From positions 1 through 64,000 of the forward strand of contig JAHHIL010000011.1 of NCBI GenBank assembly GCA_019358975.1: a stretch of DNA of 64,000 nucleotides, given 5' to 3'. This DNA comes from Trichocoleus desertorum ATA4-8-CV12 (lineage in GTDB: Bacteria > Cyanobacteriota > Cyanobacteriia > FACHB-46). The notes below the pieces were generated by a model. It saw nothing but the letters and a program-made list of their open reading frames with translations, was not told the origin of the DNA and searched no databases. Positions 54,897 to 63,610 of this stretch are shown one piece after another (position 1 is the first letter of the stretch; each line of letters begins with the position of its first letter). The position numbers and the translations under genes are program-made.

Positions 54897-55985
54897 ATGG
54901 GCAACACGTTTGGGCATCTCTTTCGGATTACTACGTTCGGAGAATCCCACGGCGGTGGGGTAGGTGTCGTGATCGATGGTTGCCCCCCAACACTAGAGAT
55001 TTCCGCTGAAGAAATTCAGTTTGAACTCGATCGCCGTCGGCCTGGACAGAGCAAAATCACCACCCCTCGCAAAGAAGCCGATACCTGTGAAATTTTATCT
55101 GGGGTGTTTGAAGGCAAAACTCTAGGAACTCCGATCGCGCTCCTGGTGCGGAATAAAGATACCCGCTCTCAAGACTATGACGAGATGGTCGAGAAGTATC
55201 GTCCTTCTCACGCCGATGCTACCTATGACGCTAAGTACGGGATTCGTAACTGGCAGGGGGGTGGGCGATCGTCTGCTAGAGAAACCATTGGTCGAGTCGC
55301 AGCAGGGGCGATCGCCAAAAAAATCCTCAAGCAGGTCGCTGGGATCGAGGTCGTAAGCTATGTTAAGCGCATCAAAGACTTAGAAGCGGTGATTGACTCC
55401 AAAACAGTCACCCTAGAGCAAGTTGAAAGTAACATTGTGCGCTGCCCTAACCTAGAATGCGCTGAACAAATGATCGCCCTTGTGGAATCGGCTCGCGATC
55501 AAGGTGATTCTCTAGGCGGGGTCGTTGAATGTGTAGCCCGCAGCGTACCTAAAGGGCTAGGCTCTCCAGTGTTTGATAAGTTGGAAGCTGATTTAGCCAA
55601 AGGCGTAATGTCTTTACCTGCAACTAAAGGTTTTGAAATTGGCTCTGGCTTTGCTGGCACCTTAATGACAGGCAGCGAGCACAACGACGAATTTTACATT
55701 GATGAAGCGGGTGAAATTCGCACAGCAACTAACCGCTCTGGCGGAGTTCAAGGTGGCATCTCTAATGGAGAAGACATCGTGATTCGGGTTGCCTTCAAGC
55801 CCACCGCAACGATCCGAAAAGAGCAACGTACTGTTACCACCGAAGGTGAAGAAACTACTCTCGCTGGCAAAGGTCGCCACGATCCTTGCGTCTTACCCAG
55901 AGCAGTACCGATGGTAGAAGCGATGGTCGCTTTGGTGCTTTGCGATCATCTCTTGCGTCACTACGGCCAGTGCAAGGTGTTGTAG
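54897..55985 (+). CDS. aroC: Chorismate synthase
   Basis: 362 aa, normal length. It makes chorismate from EPSP using reduced FMN. Signatures [31 protein letters not shown] and [15 protein letters not shown] are complete. PheA, encoded at 59 kb, works downstream of it. It starts about 55 bp past the psbA terminator. Confidence 0.98.
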   Translation: MGNTFGHLFRITTFGESHGGGVGVVIDGCPPTLEISAEEIQFELDRRRPGQSKITTPRKEADTCEILSGVFEGKTLGTPIALLVRNKDTRSQDYDEMVEKYRPSHADATYDAKYGIRNWQGGGRSSARETIGRVAAGAIAKKILKQVAGIEVVSYVKRIKDLEAVIDSKTVTLEQVESNIVRCPNLECAEQMIALVESARDQGDSLGGVVECVARSVPKGLGSPVFDKLEADLAKGVMSLPATKGFEIGSGFAGTLMTGSEHNDEFYIDEAGEIRTATNRSGGVQGGISNGEDIVIRVAFKPTATIRKEQRTVTTEGEETTLAGKGRHDPCVLPRAVPMVEAMVALVLCDHLLRHYGQCKVL

Positions 55986-56072
55986 GCGATCGCTCAACTT
56001 GAGACAACAGAAATTCCGTCTGGGGGAGCTTTAGAGTTTCTCCGAGTTTTCTATAGCTTATTAGGTGTTATG

Positions 56073-56540
56073 TCACGGCACCCACCTTAGAAAACATCGA
56101 TAGCCGTGTTGCTCTGTAACCTCTGCACCCAATCGGTGATAAAAACTAAGTCCACGAGTATTGCGAGCATCGGCATTCCAGGCGAGATGAGTACAACCGT
56201 TTTCTTGAGAAATTTGAGCCAGCCGAGCCATTAACGCTGCACCCGCCCCTTGGCTTCTCATTGATTCATCCACATACAGATCATCGAGCCAAATACTGGG
56301 TTGACCTGCAAATGACGAGTATCTAAACCCATACAAGGCAAAGCCAATTTCACCCCCTGAAGCCCCTGCAAATAATACGTAAGAAAAAGGTACTGTTCCA
56401 AAAAGAGTTTTATGTATTTTTTCTTCGGATGTCCGCAACTCACCCAAAAAAGCGCCAATATTTCGATCAAATTCTGCTTTCTTCTTAATGAACGAAAAAA
56501 CAAGCCCCACGTCATTAGAATTAGCAGACCTGATGCTCAT
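56073..56540 (-). CDS. GNAT family acetyltransferase
   Basis: 155 aa. The acetyl-CoA binding motif is LYVDESMRSQGAGAALMARL, with AWNADARNTRGLSFYHRLGA after it, as in diamine or amino-acid acetyltransferases. Substrate unknown. It follows the thioesterase gene by 45 bp on the same strand. Confidence 0.88.
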   Translation of the reverse strand: MSIRSANSNDVGLVFSFIKKKAEFDRNIGAFLGELRTSEEKIHKTLFGTVPFSYVLFAGASGGEIGFALYGFRYSSFAGQPSIWLDDLYVDESMRSQGAGAALMARLAQISQENGCTHLAWNADARNTRGLSFYHRLGAEVTEQHGYRCFLRWVP

Positions 56541-56585
56541 TCGTTAACCTCTTGACCGCAAGAAAAAATGGCAAGCTTTAACAAG

Positions 56586-57023
56586 CTAACTTAGTGGTTT
56601 AACCTGTACATCACGATACTTCTGCTTCAGGCTTTCTGGCATCCGAATGGGTTTGTTGTTTTGCAAATTAACAAAAATACCAACTTGCTCGCCGAAAGCC
56701 GCTACTTTACCGTTCACATTAATCTCTGCCTTAACACTCAGTCGCAACGATTCCATCGTCTTGAGCCACATTTTGCCGCTTGGGGCATCAGAAATTCTGA
56801 TGGGCTGCTTGTAATCAATTTTTGTTTGCACAATAACAGGCGCAATTCCCTGCTTGAGTTGTTCGTCCAACGGAAAGTAGCGCGCTAACATCTCTAAGCG
56901 CAAATCTTCTAACCAACGAATGTAAACGATATTGCTGACGATACCTGCAAAATCAATATCGTAAGTTTTAACTGGTAAAGGTATCTCAACTTCGAACGGT
57001 TGTTTCTGAGTTGATACGTCCAT
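56586..57023 (-). CDS. Acyl-CoA thioesterase-like protein (4HBT)
   Basis: 145 aa. A hotdog-fold: YDIDFAGIVSNIVYIRWLED is the 4HBT signature, with Asp in the usual catalytic place. It likely hydrolyses an acyl-CoA or acyl-carrier thioester; the substrate is unknown. Divergent from an HxlR regulator, whose candidate operator at 57038-57075 lies in the shared promoter region. Confidence 0.85.
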   Translation of the reverse strand: MDVSTQKQPFEVEIPLPVKTYDIDFAGIVSNIVYIRWLEDLRLEMLARYFPLDEQLKQGIAPVIVQTKIDYKQPIRISDAPSGKMWLKTMESLRLSVKAEINVNGKVAAFGEQVGIFVNLQNNKPIRMPESLKQKYRDVQVKPLS

Positions 57024-57037
57024 ATATAGCTTTTAAG

Positions 57038-57075
57038 TTGCAAGTTAAAATGTAGCTTAGCGGCATAACTTGTAA
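57038..57075. promoter_or_regulatory. HxlR operator candidate
   Basis: TTGCAAGTTA (57038-57047) and TAACTTGTAA (57066-57075) form an inverted repeat with 9 of 10 complementary bases and an 18-bp spacer. It lies between the thioesterase and the HxlR-type gene and suits a dimeric winged-helix repressor. Confidence 0.55.
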
Positions 57076-57106
57076 AATGCAAGTAAGCAAGCTTCTGCAT
57101 TTAGCT

Positions 57107-57496
57107 ATGACCCAACCCACGCGCTCTCCTTGCCCTGTCTCCTGTACCTTGGATTTGATCGGCGATCGCTGGACGTTACTTGTCATCCGAGACATGATGT
57201 TCTTCGGCAAGCAACGATTTGAAGAGTTTTTAGAATCCCCTGAAGGAATTTCGACTAATATCTTGGCAAACCGCCTTAGACTACTTGAGGAATTAGGTTT
57301 AGCAGAGAAGCAACCTTACAGTAACCATTCCCGCCGAATGAACTATCAACTTACGGAGAAGGGAAAAAGCCTGCGTCCTGTTTTGAAAGTAATAGCTTCT
57401 TGGGGCTTGAAGCATATTGCTGACACACAGATTCCCCAGAGTGATTCGTGGGATGCCAATCACTCCACGAGTACCTTCAAAACAACTGAACCATAA
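57107..57496 (+). CDS. HxlR-family transcriptional regulator
   Basis: 129 aa from ATG 57107; an ATG ten codons upstream (57077) is also open but would almost touch the inverted repeat. HxlR winged-helix: CPVSCTLDLIGDRWTLLVIRDMMFFGKQRFEEFLES, then ISTNILANRLRLLEELGLAEK and YQLTEKGKSLRPVL. A conserved Cys (in CPVSC) often senses oxidants or electrophiles. It probably controls itself and the divergent thioesterase-acetyltransferase genes. Confidence 0.9.
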   Translation: MTQPTRSPCPVSCTLDLIGDRWTLLVIRDMMFFGKQRFEEFLESPEGISTNILANRLRLLEELGLAEKQPYSNHSRRMNYQLTEKGKSLRPVLKVIASWGLKHIADTQIPQSDSWDANHSTSTFKTTEP

Positions 57497-57757
57497 ATGT
57501 CAACAGACAAGCTTCTAAGTACTGCGCGAAATCTATCACCACTGAATTTCAGGCGACGTGCATCAGTAGGCCTATAAAATTTTGCTGACAAATCCGGCGG
57601 GTCATCAACCGCCAAAAATCCTTGCCTACAACTTGCCTAAATTTCCAGCCTTATTGATCGGCGCTTATCAGCCTTCATCCAGAATCCCTTTTTCGAGAGC
57701 GCTTGAAATTTAGGCTATAAACGACTGTCTGCGAGAATTATAGATAATTAGTTCTAA

Positions 57758-57828
57758 AGGCGGCACCCAGATTCGAACTGGGGGTAAAGGATTTGCAGTC
57801 CTCTGCCTTACCACTTGGCCATGCCGCC
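57758..57828 (-). tRNA. tRNA-Cys (GCA)
   Basis: 71 nt on the minus strand. Acceptor GGCGGCA pairs with TGCCGCC, anticodon loop ACTGCAAA gives GCA, and the T-arm GTTCGAATC is canonical. The 3' CCA is not encoded. No partner tRNA is adjacent. Confidence 0.95.
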
Positions 57829-58140
57829 AACCTTTCAGGATTACAAGTATATCAAATCTTTCGAGAGATTTATCATCCAAATCAGATTTTATTCCAAACA
57901 AATCATTTTTAACCAGAGCGCGATCCATCAGCAGCGATCGCCGATTAACTGGCACACTCTCCACTTCCATTTATATTTGAGCTTGAGGTTGCCAAATCTG
58001 CTTTGGATCGCAGCTCACCCGACTCTCGTCAGCTCAAGCTTTACCTAGATGGAGTCTAGAATATCCAAGTTGAGCGAGTCGAGTCTATTAGCTCGATTTG
58101 GCAACCTGAGGCTGTTGATGAATTAAGCAGAGTTGATCAC
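57829..58140. other. Intergenic region with a long foldback
   Basis: 312 bp between tRNA-Cys and the ComFB-family gene. Most of its second half can fold: AGGTTGCCAAATC (57986-57998) pairs perfectly with GATTTGGCAACCT (58095-58107), AGCTCAA (58031-58037) with TTGAGC (58070-58075), and CTAGA/TCTAG (58045-58059) forms the tip. Confidence 0.6.
57979..58113. ncRNA. Large foldback, possible structured RNA or MITE remnant
   Basis: Three nested complementary segments with a shared centre near 58050 make a hairpin of about 130 nt. Perfect outer arms of 13 bp. There is no promoter or T-run I can point to, so it might be an RNA gene, a degenerate palindromic mobile element or a terminator. Confidence 0.35.
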
Positions 58141-58491
58141 TTAGCCAAACCAGTTTGAGGGGGCGCAACCTGAGTTTAGCTCTGAAGGAATATGATGACT
58201 GACCCAATCGGCATTTTCTTCCACAATGCGCTCAATTCCTTCCACGACCATCAGTCGTAAGCGATCGCGTAAGGAGCGAGGCACTAAGGCTGGGTCTGTT
58301 TCCAACTCGCTGTGCTCCTCAATCATGGCGTAGCAGGCTGGCACACAATTGAGCACGTAAGCAATAAGCTGCTCGCGTAATTCTGGTATCGCAAACGCTT
58401 GACGGTAGGGATGGTAATGACAGGTATCTAAAACGTTTTCTACTTCTAAGGAAACCAATGGAAGCGTTAGATTGGCGATAGTTTTAGACAT
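58141..58491 (-). CDS. ComFB/CdgR-family protein
   Basis: 116 aa. Late-competence ComFB family: short helical protein with LEVENVLDTCHYHPYRQAF near the start and a Cys/Pro loop CVPACYAMI. Cyanobacterial members such as CdgR (Slr1970) bind cyclic di-GMP and influence cell size or behaviour. The residues for binding have not been checked here. It stands alone. Confidence 0.82.
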   Translation of the reverse strand: MSKTIANLTLPLVSLEVENVLDTCHYHPYRQAFAIPELREQLIAYVLNCVPACYAMIEEHSELETDPALVPRSLRDRLRLMVVEGIERIVEENADWVSHHIPSELNSGCAPSNWFG

Positions 58492-58971
58492 TTTCCTAAC
58501 TCCAGCTTTCTATAAATGCATGGAATAATCGGCAACTACCTCACGCCATCCGAAAAAGTTTTCTAGAATACAGATTCCATTAATATGCATCTAGAACTTT
58601 AATTACAGGATAGTTTTTTCCATAGGAAGCGGAAACGGCTTTAATATTTATTATTGCTCGTCTACTTTCAGGCTCATTGCCTTAGCAATCTAATTAAAAT
58701 TGAGAAGCTAATAAGGGCAGCGACCACAGAGTACTTGCGGACGAAATGCTAGCACCGAACTTGAGGGTCAAGCTGTAACCAATCCAGGAACAGCTTTGAG
58801 TGATTGAGCTGATTGAGCTTCAAGCCGTACTCACCAGTCTCATAGCCTAATAGCGAACTTTAACTAACTCAGGTTTGCTCTCACTCATTCCACTACCCAC
58901 CTTCTATCAAGCTAGGTATGAAACGTCACTTAGCCTAATAAAAACTAGGGGTAGGAAGTGGGGTTGCAGCT
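58492..58971. other. Intergenic region, no gene seen
   Basis: 480 bp upstream of the ComFB gene and downstream of pheA. One imperfect hairpin: AAAGTTTTCTAG (58555-58566) and CTAGAACTTT (58591-58600), with a 2-base bulge. Nothing else was found. Confidence 0.45.
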
Positions 58972-59832
58972 TCAGAGGGGTAGGGTCTCTAGTGGAATAT
59001 CTTGTATCGAGTAACTACCGAAAATTTTGAGAGTTTCAGTATAGTTTTTTAGCTCCACTAAAGCAGCTTGAACAGATGATTCTCGCAAGTCTGCTTCAAA
59101 GTCCATAAAAAACAAATAATCACCGAGCGATCGCTTGGTAGGGCGAGATTCAATGCGACTCAGGTTAATTCCTCGTTCGGCCAAAACTTGCAGGGGTTTT
59201 ACCAAAGCTCCAGGTACGTTAGCCGCAACACTAAACCCTAAGGAAGTATGAGTGCCGCCAAGGGCAGGATCTAGACTCAAGACCCAAAACCGTGTGCAGT
59301 TGCCAGGGTAGTCATTAATCGGATGAGCCAACATCGGCAAATTGTAGAGTTGGGCGGCTCGTGGAGAAGCGATCGCGCCAATGGTAGAGTCGTCATCCAA
59401 AAACTGGAGGGCTTCAGTCGTGGAATTGTTGGCGACTAACTGAGCTTGGGGCAGAAACTTTTCTAGCCATTCTTGGCACTGAGCCAGGGCTTGGGGATGA
59501 GAATAAACCGTCTTGATTGCTTCTAAACTTTTCGATCGCGACAGCAGCGCATGCACAATCGGTAAAACCAAGGCTTGCTGAATCTGCAACCGATCTAGCT
59601 GCCAAAGCGTATCTAATGTAATGGTAACGATCCCTTCAATCGAGTTTTCTACTGGCACGACTGCCATTTGGGTATCATCTTGGGCTACGGCTCGCAGAGT
59701 TTGCCCAATATTGGAGTAGGGGCAAAGCAGAGTGGATTGGCCTGTCGCTTGGGATAAATGGTGCGAAAAAGCCAATGCTGCTGTCTCTGCATTGGTACCA
59801 GAAGGCCCCAAATGCGCAATTGATACCGCCAT
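58972..59832 (-). CDS. pheA: Prephenate dehydratase
   Basis: 286 aa, normal length. It turns prephenate into phenylpyruvate, the last step but one to phenylalanine. N-terminal domain starts LGPSGTNAETAA (usual is GPxGTFSExAA). The catalytic NCTRF motif is in PGNCTRFWVL. The C-terminal ACT domain has LSRIESRPTKRSLGDYLFF, the phenylalanine-binding ESRP motif. Confidence 0.96.
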   Translation of the reverse strand: MAVSIAHLGPSGTNAETAALAFSHHLSQATGQSTLLCPYSNIGQTLRAVAQDDTQMAVVPVENSIEGIVTITLDTLWQLDRLQIQQALVLPIVHALLSRSKSLEAIKTVYSHPQALAQCQEWLEKFLPQAQLVANNSTTEALQFLDDDSTIGAIASPRAAQLYNLPMLAHPINDYPGNCTRFWVLSLDPALGGTHTSLGFSVAANVPGALVKPLQVLAERGINLSRIESRPTKRSLGDYLFFMDFEADLRESSVQAALVELKNYTETLKIFGSYSIQDIPLETLPL

Positions 59833-60067
59833 AAAATCTAACTATTGCTCGATAAGTCTGTATAGGTCTACCAGATGAGAAGAAGCTGAAGTAATTATTT
59901 TTATAAAGATTCTTAAAAGTCAAATTTAATTATTTATCATGATTCGTTGACCGAAACCCAGTCTGCACAAGGCTAAGCCCAATTGCTCTCTCGAAAGCCT
60001 GAGATTCACACTATAAAAAAACTGTAAAATTCAATGAATAGCAACAGCACCCATACTTAATCCTCGC

Positions 60068-60652
60068 ATGTACACTCGCTTTGTAGCATCCCAAGGGGTG
60101 GAAATCGCCGTTCCAGAACAGCCCATTCCCATTCAACACTATTTACGCCAACCCCAACGCCTCGTGAATGCCTTGGCTGACCCTAGCCGAGTGGAACTGC
60201 TGACAGACGAATGTTTTCGCTTAAAAATGCGTCCCCTTTCCTTCATGAATCTCAGCATTCAACCCACTGTGGACATGAGAGTCTGGGCTGAGCGTGAGGG
60301 CACAGTGCATTTAGAGTCTGTCGGCTGTGAGATCCGAGGGGTGGAATATATCAATCAGCGCTTTAGTCTCAACTTAGTGGGTCAATTGTCTCCAGTCCTG
60401 CTGTATGGGGTGACTCACCTGAAAGGACAAGCTAACTTAGAGGTCAAGGTGGAGTTGCCACCTCCTTTTTCATTCATGCCCCGCTCTTTGCTGGAAGCTA
60501 CAGGCAACGGTCTGTTAAAAAGCGTTTTGCTGACGATCAAACAACGATTAATGCATCAACTGTTGTCAGACTACTGCCGATGGGTTCATGCCCAAGCAGA
60601 GGAAATCACCTTGCCACCCACTAACCTATCAGTCAATAGTCCTACAGCGTAG
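60068..60652 (+). CDS. DUF1997 family protein
   Basis: 194 aa. Recognised by MYTRFVASQGVEIAVPEQP, LRQPQRLVNALADPSRVE and RLKMRPLSFMNLSIQPTVDM. Found in cyanobacteria and plastids; the function is not known. It overlaps the 3' end of rnhB by 11 bp tail to tail. Confidence 0.85.
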   Translation: MYTRFVASQGVEIAVPEQPIPIQHYLRQPQRLVNALADPSRVELLTDECFRLKMRPLSFMNLSIQPTVDMRVWAEREGTVHLESVGCEIRGVEYINQRFSLNLVGQLSPVLLYGVTHLKGQANLEVKVELPPPFSFMPRSLLEATGNGLLKSVLLTIKQRLMHQLLSDYCRWVHAQAEEITLPPTNLSVNSPTA

Positions 60653-61334
60653 CTGGCCCTAAGTCTAATTGAGTCGAGATAGGCGCGATCGCCTCGCTAA
60701 GCGCTCTAGTGCCCAGTTGATTTACCCGACAGGGACTAAACGAACGTCGATGCAGAGGAGATGGCCCCAATCTCTGCAAAGCTTGGCGATGTCGTGCCGT
60801 ACCATACCCTTTATTCGCTATCAAATCATAGGCTGGGTAATGCGCTGCCAAACGAGCAATGAATCTGTCTCGCCAAACCTTAGCCACAATACTAGCAGCT
60901 GCGATCGCGACCGAATGTTGATCGCCCTTCACCAAAGTTTGTTGAGGGAGCAATAACGTCGGAATTTTTTGATTCCCGTCAATCAAACACAAGTCGGGCT
61001 GGACTTGAAGCTTCAAAACAGCCCGCTGCATTGCTAGTAGCGAAGCCTGAAGAATATTCAGTTGATCAATCTCGGCCACAGAGGCAATACCAATTTGGCA
61101 ATCCACAGCAACGGCCCGAATCTGGCCCACTAATTGCTGCCTTTGCCCACTCGACAACTGTTTGCTGTCAGTTACACCTATATCAATCAAGGGCAATAGC
61201 GTCTCAGGTGACAAAATGACTGCTGCGGCTACAACTGGACCAAACAAAGCACCTCGACCTACTTCATCCACCCCAGCAATCAGCTGCTGAGTGTAGCCAA
61301 AGTCTGGCGCTTCCAGAAGTTTTAGCTGCTTCAC
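60642..61334 (-). CDS. rnhB: Ribonuclease HII
   Basis: 230 aa. It removes RNA, including single ribonucleotides, from DNA. Catalytic motif AGVDEVGRGALFGPVVAAAV holds Asp and Glu; another Asp is in CLIDGNQKIP, and the C-terminal GYGTARHRQAL is typical. It starts 41 bp downstream of rne on the same strand, as is common in cyanobacteria (rne-rnhB). Confidence 0.96.
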   Translation of the reverse strand: MKQLKLLEAPDFGYTQQLIAGVDEVGRGALFGPVVAAAVILSPETLLPLIDIGVTDSKQLSSGQRQQLVGQIRAVAVDCQIGIASVAEIDQLNILQASLLAMQRAVLKLQVQPDLCLIDGNQKIPTLLLPQQTLVKGDQHSVAIAAASIVAKVWRDRFIARLAAHYPAYDLIANKGYGTARHRQALQRLGPSPLHRRSFSPCRVNQLGTRALSEAIAPISTQLDLGPATL

Positions 61335-61375
61335 CGCTTCACCTGCATTGTCACCTGAAGACTCCTAGCCGTTGA

Positions 61376-63610
61376 TTAATCGTCCGTGTTGGACGCTGCA
61401 TCAGCCGCAGCCGAGGAACGCCGACGCCGACGCCGAGCAGAACCTAGTTTGTCTTCTGGTTCTGCCGCTGTGGGAGTGGCTACATCAGCAACAGTTGTCT
61501 CAGCCTGAACTGCCTCTCTCGTATCTCCAGCCGTGGTTGGAGTTTCTGGAGGTGCCGTTTCTAAAACAACCGTTGGGGTATTTCTGACCGGAGGAGCTAC
61601 ACGAGCTGTCTCGGTAGCGCGAGGTGCCACAAAATCGATGGACGGCGCAGCCCCATTCTCAGTTGGCGGTACTGGGTTACTGGGCAGAGGTGCCTGTCCC
61701 GGTAGAGCGACTTGGATCACCGCAGATTTAGGGTCCTTAACTTCCTGGTTTAGCAGGACTAAGGGAGAAATACCCATCAACGCAAATACGTCCTGCTCTT
61801 CCGGCGTCATCTCAACGGTGAAAACTTCCGGCGGTTCAACCACGGGCTTGATAAATTCTCGCTTGGCGGATTTAACGCGCTCTGGCCTTTCCGGTTCAGC
61901 TTCCTTCGGAGCAACGATGGGAAAGTCTTCTAAAGGTGCCACCGTTTCTGGTTCAGGGACATACTCCGCTTTGACCGCGATCGCCTTCACAGGAATCACT
62001 TCTCTAGAATTGACGGGCCCCCTGGGAGCAACTTCACCCTCACCTAAGGTAATGCGGCGACGACGACGACGACGATTGTTACCAGGACCACCCCGCTCCT
62101 GATAATTAGGATGGTTCATCAAATCTGGCTCTAGCGGATCGCTACCACCATCAAACTCCAAGTCATCTCCCCGTCCTTCCCAAGCATTAAAGGTAGCGGG
62201 TTCAGGATTGAGGGGCTCTCTGTTAATCGGTTCCCTGCTAATCGGTTCTCTGCTAACGGGTTCGCGATTGATCGGCTCTCGGACTCGCACACGCAATTCT
62301 GTACTGGGAGCAGCAGATTCCCTCATGCCCAACGTGCCCGATCGCTCTGCTACATCGGTGTCGTATTGAGGAAGTTCTCCTGGCAAGTGAACGGTGTGCC
62401 CTAAACCGCCACAAGTTTGGCAAGTGCGACCAAACAGTTCATAAATATTTTGGCCTTGGCGCTTGCGGGTCAGCTCAACTAGACCCAGCTCTGACAGTTG
62501 AGCAATTTGGGGTCTGGCCTTGTCTGATTTCAGGGCTTTGTTGAAGTGCTCCAGAACTTGCAACTGGTCGCGCCGAGTATCCATGTCGATGAAGTCAACA
62601 ATGATTACACCAGCCAAGTTGCGTAGGCGCAGTTGACGCGCAATTTCAGTCGCGGCTTCACAGTTGGTCCATAGCACCGTCTCGCGGGCCGTGGCAGAGC
62701 GAGTGAAAGAGCCAGAGTTCACATCAATGACAGTCAGCGCTTCAGTAGGCTCAATAATGATGTAGCCACCGGAAGGCAGATCCACTCTTGGTTTAAGCGC
62801 TTCCCGGATCGCAGCGTTGACGCGGAAGTACTCCAGCACCGAGATGCGATCGCGATGCTGATCAATCAACACTCCTTGAGGCGATCGCCCACCGCTCCAG
62901 TTCATCAAGTGCTGCTTCACCCGCTTGAGACCCGTGTGAGAATCTACAACAATCCGATTCACCTCACCACTGTACGTATCTCGCAACACCCGCTGAATGA
63001 AATCATCATCACGGTTTAGCAAAGCAGGTGCTCTAGTAGAGCTGGCTTCCTGCAAAATAGACTCCCACTGCTTTTGGAGTGCTTCTAAGTCTTCCAGAAT
63101 CGCTTCTTCAGCCATTCCTTCGGCTTCAGTTCTGACCAGCAGTCCCATCCCAGCAGGTTTAATTAAGATAGCGAGGGCTCTCAAACGGTTGCGCTCGTTT
63201 TCGTTGCGAATCCGCCGCGAGAGGTTAACCCCTTTACCGTAGGGCATTAAGACCAAGTAGCGTCCTGGCAGTGTGATATTCCCTGTGAGTCGAGGCCCTT
63301 TGTTGCCTGTCGGCTCTTTCATCACCTGAACTAAGACTTTTTGCTGGGGAGCCAATAGTTCGGTAATGGAAGCGGCGGATCGCCTTAAGCGCAATGGGCC
63401 TAGGTCTGTCACATGGATGAAGCCATTCCGCTCAGAATCGCCGATGTTCACAAAGGCAGCGTCAATGCCAGGTAGAACATTCTCAACGACACCCAGGTAC
63501 ACATCACTAATCTGGTGGCTACCTGTGGCAACAATCAACTCTTGGATTTGATCTTCAGAAAAAACAGCAGCGATGCGATGCTGCTCAGCGATAATAATTT
63601 GTTTTGGCAT
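61376..63610 (-). CDS. rne: Ribonuclease E/G
   Basis: 744 aa. It carries out the main endonucleolytic cleavage of mRNA and rRNA precursors. S1-like RNA-binding region (about 35-125) and DNase I-like catalytic domain with ALTVIDVNSGSFT and FIDMD; the zinc-link Cys397 and Cys400 in CQTCGGLGH tie two subunits. The C-terminal part (from 420) is disordered, with a six-residue repeat of REP type (62211-62281), an Arg-rich patch (NNRRRRRRRI), and ends in RRRRRRSSAAADAASNTDD. The terminal R-rich nonapeptide is the polynucleotide phosphorylase contact known in cyanobacteria. Confidence 0.97.
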   Translation of the reverse strand: MPKQIIIAEQHRIAAVFSEDQIQELIVATGSHQISDVYLGVVENVLPGIDAAFVNIGDSERNGFIHVTDLGPLRLRRSAASITELLAPQQKVLVQVMKEPTGNKGPRLTGNITLPGRYLVLMPYGKGVNLSRRIRNENERNRLRALAILIKPAGMGLLVRTEAEGMAEEAILEDLEALQKQWESILQEASSTRAPALLNRDDDFIQRVLRDTYSGEVNRIVVDSHTGLKRVKQHLMNWSGGRSPQGVLIDQHRDRISVLEYFRVNAAIREALKPRVDLPSGGYIIIEPTEALTVIDVNSGSFTRSATARETVLWTNCEAATEIARQLRLRNLAGVIIVDFIDMDTRRDQLQVLEHFNKALKSDKARPQIAQLSELGLVELTRKRQGQNIYELFGRTCQTCGGLGHTVHLPGELPQYDTDVAERSGTLGMRESAAPSTELRVRVREPINREPVSREPISREPINREPLNPEPATFNAWEGRGDDLEFDGGSDPLEPDLMNHPNYQERGGPGNNRRRRRRRITLGEGEVAPRGPVNSREVIPVKAIAVKAEYVPEPETVAPLEDFPIVAPKEAEPERPERVKSAKREFIKPVVEPPEVFTVEMTPEEQDVFALMGISPLVLLNQEVKDPKSAVIQVALPGQAPLPSNPVPPTENGAAPSIDFVAPRATETARVAPPVRNTPTVVLETAPPETPTTAGDTREAVQAETTVADVATPTAAEPEDKLGSARRRRRRSSAAADAASNTDD

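Noticed and set aside
57710-57970. Open frame on the minus strand across tRNA-Cys
   Set aside because: It covers the whole tRNA gene, which is certain; the frame is chance.
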